This document shows, in pieces, positions 59,579 through 64,000 of a stretch of 64,000 nt of DNA (positions within the stretch are counted from its first letter, which is position 1; every line of letters begins with the position of its first letter). The DNA comes from Stercorarius parasiticus. Taxonomy: Eukaryota > Chordata > Aves > Charadriiformes > Stercorariidae. A program made the translations under genes and the position numbers. The stretch is from assembly GCA_013396915.1 (NCBI GenBank), contig VWZL01000914.1:62001-126000 (forward strand), given 5' to 3'. The notes below the pieces were generated by a model. That model saw only the letters and a program-made list of their open reading frames with translations, was not told the origin of the DNA and did no database searches.

Positions 59579-62500
59579 GTGAGTTGCTTTTTCTTGCATC
59601 TTGCTCTGAGTCTTCTCTTCCCCCCCTCCCCTCTCCACCTCACTTTTATAGCCAGATAACTGTTGTGGCAGGTCTTCTGGTTTTGTTCTTCTTTCAGCGT
59701 GAATGAAGTTGTCTTTGGTGATCTCTCAGGAGCAAGTAATTGCATAAATCTCTGATGACTGCCAGTGAGAGTTGCAACAGCTGCCTTTTGTAGCACGCAG
59801 ACGATTTTAGCACTTTGACTAGTTTCCTGCCAAAGATTCTGTTAAGCAGTCTATTTTGGGTATGTAGAAAGCACCTGTCATTTTGGTATGTGAGCATTAG
59901 GCAGATTTAAGCAAATCCTGACTACAGTTTTCTAATTAGAAATGGACTGACTTTAGTCACTAATGAATTTTGAATTTTAGACTAGCTAATTACAGTAATT
60001 TGCATTTACTGCAGCAGGTAGCCTGCTGTGTGAAACCTGCATAGACTTGCAAAGCAGTTACTATTAGTAACTGGGGGTGGGGTTTTTAACCATTTTGCCT
60101 ACCTTTCTCCTGTGTTTTGGTGTGCGATCTTGCAGTGAAATGTGATCCTATAAAGGATGCACAGGCTGCTCAGGATCCCTTTGTGTTGCCTTACAGATGA
60201 AGTATGAAGTAATTGGCAAGGTGATGGAGGCTTTTTGTAATCTATCACTTGATGCGTTCAGAGGAGTCATATTATTAGATGTGGAATATAGGAATTTTGC
60301 GATAGTGATGGAGACTTCAGTCTTAGTTTCGATCAAGTCCTCAACTGATGGTTTATAACATTTTTAGTCTCTTCCTCCCTCTCAATCTTCTCCAGTAATC
60401 TGCCAGTATGGGTTAGCATCGTGGTGACGGGAAGCAGCAGTACGTTTTATAATGTTAAAGAGATTATTGCTTAGAGATTTGAGGGAGTACAGATGTGTTT
60501 TGTGCCTTATGGGCTTCCAAGGTGACCATTCAGTTCTCTGAACTGTGTTACAGAGCCTGCGTAGCTTTATGAGTATGGCAGAACCAGTCCTGTTGTCTTG
60601 GTAATTAGGTTGCACAAAATCATCTTTGCAAATACATAGTGTATTTTCCCTTGCTAAAATAGCATACAGCAAATGGGAGACAGTTTCCCAAGGATTAGTT
60701 TCTAAAAATGTATTACTTTAACAAATACTTAAAAATTTGAAAGTGAATTATTTAATTAGCTTTTGTTTAATATTCAGTAACAGTTTCAAGCTAAAAATAA
60801 CCCTGCAAAATTTACACAGAAAGTACCTGAGACAGTCACTGATACTATGAGGAACTTTTTCTAGGTGCGGGTGAGGTGATACTATAGGCTCAACATCTTG
60901 CAAAACATTAATTGGTAGTGTCTGTAGGCAGTAGTTTCTCTTCCATTCTTATTACTTATTTTTGTCACCAGATACAAATGAGACTTACTTGTCAGAGCAA
61001 AATAAATTTAACCATGTTAGTTTGCGATGCTTTGATTTTACTACTCAATGTGTCTCACCAAGTGTGCACAAGGTTTTGCTTGTGCCACTGCTTGTGGGAG
61101 GCCTGGTTTTCTGGAAGGAAATTCCTGTAAGCTTATCCGTTTCATGCCCATAAATGCAGTATCTTCACTGTGCTTTCCTCAGCCTTTTTCTGCAGTGTTG
61201 TACTGAATAAGCAGTCGTTTCTCAGGCCTTCTTTTAGTAGGTTGTGTATTGAAAGACATGGTGTTAGAGTTTCTGGAAGAGTAAAGTAGATATGCTGCCC
61301 TTTGTCCCTATGGGTAGTAAGCTCTCGTTGATTGCATCCTGCCTGCCTTGCTGTTTTGCCTGGGCTGGGAGGTAGTGTGCAAACTGAATTTAAGTGAAGT
61401 TCTTGTTACACGTGTAGATTGTTGAGGCTTTTAATACAGTGAGAATGATGGACAGGATTTTCCATCTCCCCTGCTTCTATAAAATTTGAACCCACCTGCT
61501 TGTCTTTCAGATTTTACCCATCATCGGATACTGTCTCATTTCTAAAACTTTCTTCAATTAAGTCAGCTGGAATTTAAATGACATTGAGGCCCTTCTTTAG
61601 CATAGACTGGTTTTCTGCAGAACTTAAAAAAAAAAAAAATAAAAAAAAGGCAGGACAAGATGATGTAGCCAAGGGTCACTAGAAGGTAAACTGTTTATAC
61701 ATTTTCATACATGCCAGACAAGCAGGCCTAGTCACTTCCATTTTCCACAGCATCGCAGCAGCTTAGAAAAAGCGCTTAGTTAAGGAAGTTGTGGAAGGTT
61801 CTCTGTGTAAGGGAATATATGTACCGAGAAAGTTCTGTGTCAGCTAGTTGAAGGGTTAGACATGTCAGCTGGTTACATGGGAATGACAAATAATTTCACT
61901 GTGTGCTTCAGCAGAGTAATTCACTCACCCAAGACATATATGTTTTATTACTGTTAAAAATGCCACTCATTCTTGTCTGATCTAGACAAGTAGAAATTTA
62001 GAAATACTTACTTACATTATTTTTAATGTAAGTCATCCTCTCCTCCAACTATTTTAGATGAAATTTTTAATTAGACTGAAAAGGTTCTGGAAAATGTTAA
62101 TTTTCTGGGAGAACAGTGGAAATGTAATGCTGATCAGTGTTGTAAAATTCCTGGTAGGAATGCTGAATGTTTTGCGTATTCCCTGAGAAACTCTGAGCAG
62201 GACTTATATTTTGAGTTTGTTTTTCACCACATTGAATGTGCAATGGAAAATGTAAAGCTAGTTCCTCTTTGAGGTGCTCAGAATCCACTAAAATACATCA
62301 TGGGGTTCTTTGCATTCAAGAAACAGCATCCATAGCTTGCTAAACAGTTGTGTACTGCCAGAAGACTTCTACTCTGGAAATACAGGGATGCTTTAAAGTA
62401 CAGGCACACCCTTCTTGTTTCACTTTTCTGTCTATTGTTTTGGAGTTTAGTTGCCAGTAACCCCTTTCATGCCTTTAAAAAGACCATTAAGTCAAAACTG

Positions 62501-63446
62501 AGCTTCTATCTGAACTTCAGTTTTCTGAGCGAACTCTTAGCTTCCCAAGGCAGAAGGCCACTTTTATCAGTAAAACCAAATAAACCTATGGCTTGAGTAT
62601 GTGCGTGCATGTACTTCGCAATGCGTGGATTTTTCTTCTGCAGTGGATGCCTTGCCTTTTGGAATGTTTGCAGTATATCAAACATTGTGACTAATTTTTC
62701 TCCTCATTTTACAGGTCAGGCACTGAAGGGTCTGGCTGTGTACTATATGATGCATCACAGCTGGGTGATTATTCTGTATTATATTTTAAGCTGTGATGTT
62801 GGAAAGATTTCAGGTTATATCATGTAAGATAAACTGATCAGTTCAGGATCAGTTTTAACTGGAAATGTGGAAAAAAATGTTTCTGAGAAGTGTCACAGAA
62901 ATGGATATACCAGTGCTATATGGTGATACACTGTGTTTTCCTGTAAAATTTAATTTCTTGAGGGGAACCTAAATACTCAGTTACATAATTCATAGTGGAT
63001 GAAATGTTTTATTAAATCCACATGAACAAGAAGCAAAAGATCTGAAGGCTAGTTCATTTTTAAAACCTCAGTTTCAGCTGCTAATATTATTGCATACTGT
63101 AATGGAGAGGTCTCCCTTAAGTATTTTGTTATTTGAATCGGCGCTATATAATGCTAGTGTGATCTGAATTAAATGCTTTTGCTGAATGAGATTTCTCCAG
63201 AAAATCAGAATGAGCTGTTAAATCAGTGAAATGTGAAGGGACTCTACCACCACAGACATACTGGTATTTTTTGCCTTTTTAAAGAAAAATCATCATTCAT
63301 TGAAATACACACATTTCATACTAACTCTACCACATTATTAGAATATGCATATAATTTTTATAGCTGTGTTTTAATGGGGTATTTCACATTTTAATTTAGA
63401 TAGTTGCGTGCTTTGTATCTTACTAATTGGTTTCTGTGTGCAGCAG
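59579..63446 (+). other. TJP2: TJP2 intron before shared exon
   Basis: From the GTGAGT donor of the candidate alternative exon to the TTTCTGTGTGCAGCAG acceptor. AT-rich, with A/T homopolymers near 61626-61648. No other feature recognised. Confidence 0.55.
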
Positions 63447-63500
63447 GCCCCAGGCATGGAAGAGCTGATATGGGAACAGTACACTGTGACCTTACAAAAG
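63447..63500 (+). CDS. TJP2: TJP2 (ZO-2) shared coding exon, PDZ1 start
   Basis: Encodes APG then MEELIWEQYTVTLQK, identical as far as I can recall to the N-terminal segment of vertebrate ZO-2, where strand A of the first PDZ domain begins (WEQYTVTLQK). ZO-2 is a MAGUK scaffold (three PDZ domains, SH3, guanylate-kinase-like) that links claudins and other tight-junction proteins to actin and ZO-1. Donor GTGAGT at 63501. The acceptor is a tandem CAGCAG; the exon is placed after the second AG because human transcripts read APGMEEL after the upstream exon. The internal ATG at 63456-63458 is the start codon for isoforms with a non-coding first exon. Later exons lie beyond the window. Confidence 0.93.
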
Positions 63501-64000
63501 GTGAGTGAGCGCCTGTTATATTTTTAGTTTTCAAATATTCAAGCACTGGTTTAGTCTGAATATGTTTTATGATAGATGTTATTAGCATATCTGAGTCTAG
63601 AATAGGATTAATTTGTTGTCCAAATCAGATGTTTTTCATTTTAAAGCTTAATTGCTGTTACTTATACAATGGTGTGACTCTTTAATGATAAGAGTAAACT
63701 AAATTAACAATTTAAGTGGTACATTTGCTACTGTTCCGTCTTCGTAATGATGGTATAATATACCACGTACCAGCCACATAGCTAAATTCATCATTGAATA
63801 ATCTTAAAAACAAAGCAGATGGTTCTATCAAGCAGTTGTGGTTAATGTCCAAGCTTTACAATAATCACTGAACATGACTCCACTGATTTATTTTAATACT
63901 TTAATATCTACCAGTGTAGAATCTAGTAGAAAATTAGCATGATTGAAATTTCTAAAATACATGGACTACAGATGTCACTTTTAAAAAATTCTGCTAAGAA
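63501..64000 (+). other. TJP2: TJP2 intron after shared exon
   Basis: Starts at the GTGAGT donor; AT-rich, no other feature before the window ends. Confidence 0.8.

Overview
The window is vertebrate nuclear DNA, almost certainly avian. It is AT-rich non-coding sequence with short exons separated by kilobase introns. Its interspersed repeats are mainly CR1 LINE fragments. It carries the conserved neighbours frataxin (FXN) and tight junction protein 2 (TJP2, ZO-2), which lie together on human 9q21; from general knowledge the bird block is on the Z chromosome. There are no bacterial, viral or CRISPR features. Nearly all long open frames are chance or repeat-derived.

Layout. 1-4382: no recognised gene. 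4383-5247: assembly gap inside the FXN CpG island. 5248-15247: FXN on the + strand, with the 3' end of exon 1 at the gap edge and exons 2-5 complete. Exon 2 was recovered in a frame other than the obvious open frame; its phase and its MNLR..GTL motif fit frataxin. FXN 3' UTR follows to about 15.7 kb. 20.2-21.6 kb: a second CpG island with a small gap. 21.6-41.6 kb: non-coding apart from CR1 pieces at 32.5, 35.3 and 37.2 kb. 41.6-42.4 kb: a third CpG island with a 199-base gap. 42.4-63.4 kb: probable TJP2 first-intron sequence with a 53-base tandem duplication, a dead CR1 at 52.4-53.5 kb, a MIR-like SINE at 54.9 kb and a candidate alternative TJP2 first exon at 59.5 kb. 63447-63500: the first recognisable shared TJP2 coding exon, at the start of PDZ1.

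Most interesting result: on the minus strand, antisense to FXN, I find a series of candidate exons at 19.8, 19.5, 18.5, 17.6, 13.9, 9.8-9.5 and 8.7-8.6 kb. The six from 19.5 kb to 8.6 kb join in one uninterrupted frame: every junction is phase-compatible and most splice sites are good. They give about 300 residues of protein-like sequence that I do not recognise. The seventh, at 19.8 kb, fits the same frame but has a weak donor. The gene would start near the 20.5-21.6 kb CpG island and read back through FXN exons 5, 4 and possibly 3. I know of no mammalian gene in this position. It needs transcript and homology checks.

How the genes relate: FXN is a mitochondrial iron-sulfur cluster assembly factor and TJP2 a junctional scaffold; they share synteny, not a pathway. 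The antisense gene would lie opposite most of the FXN transcript, so regulation by antisense overlap is possible but is inference.
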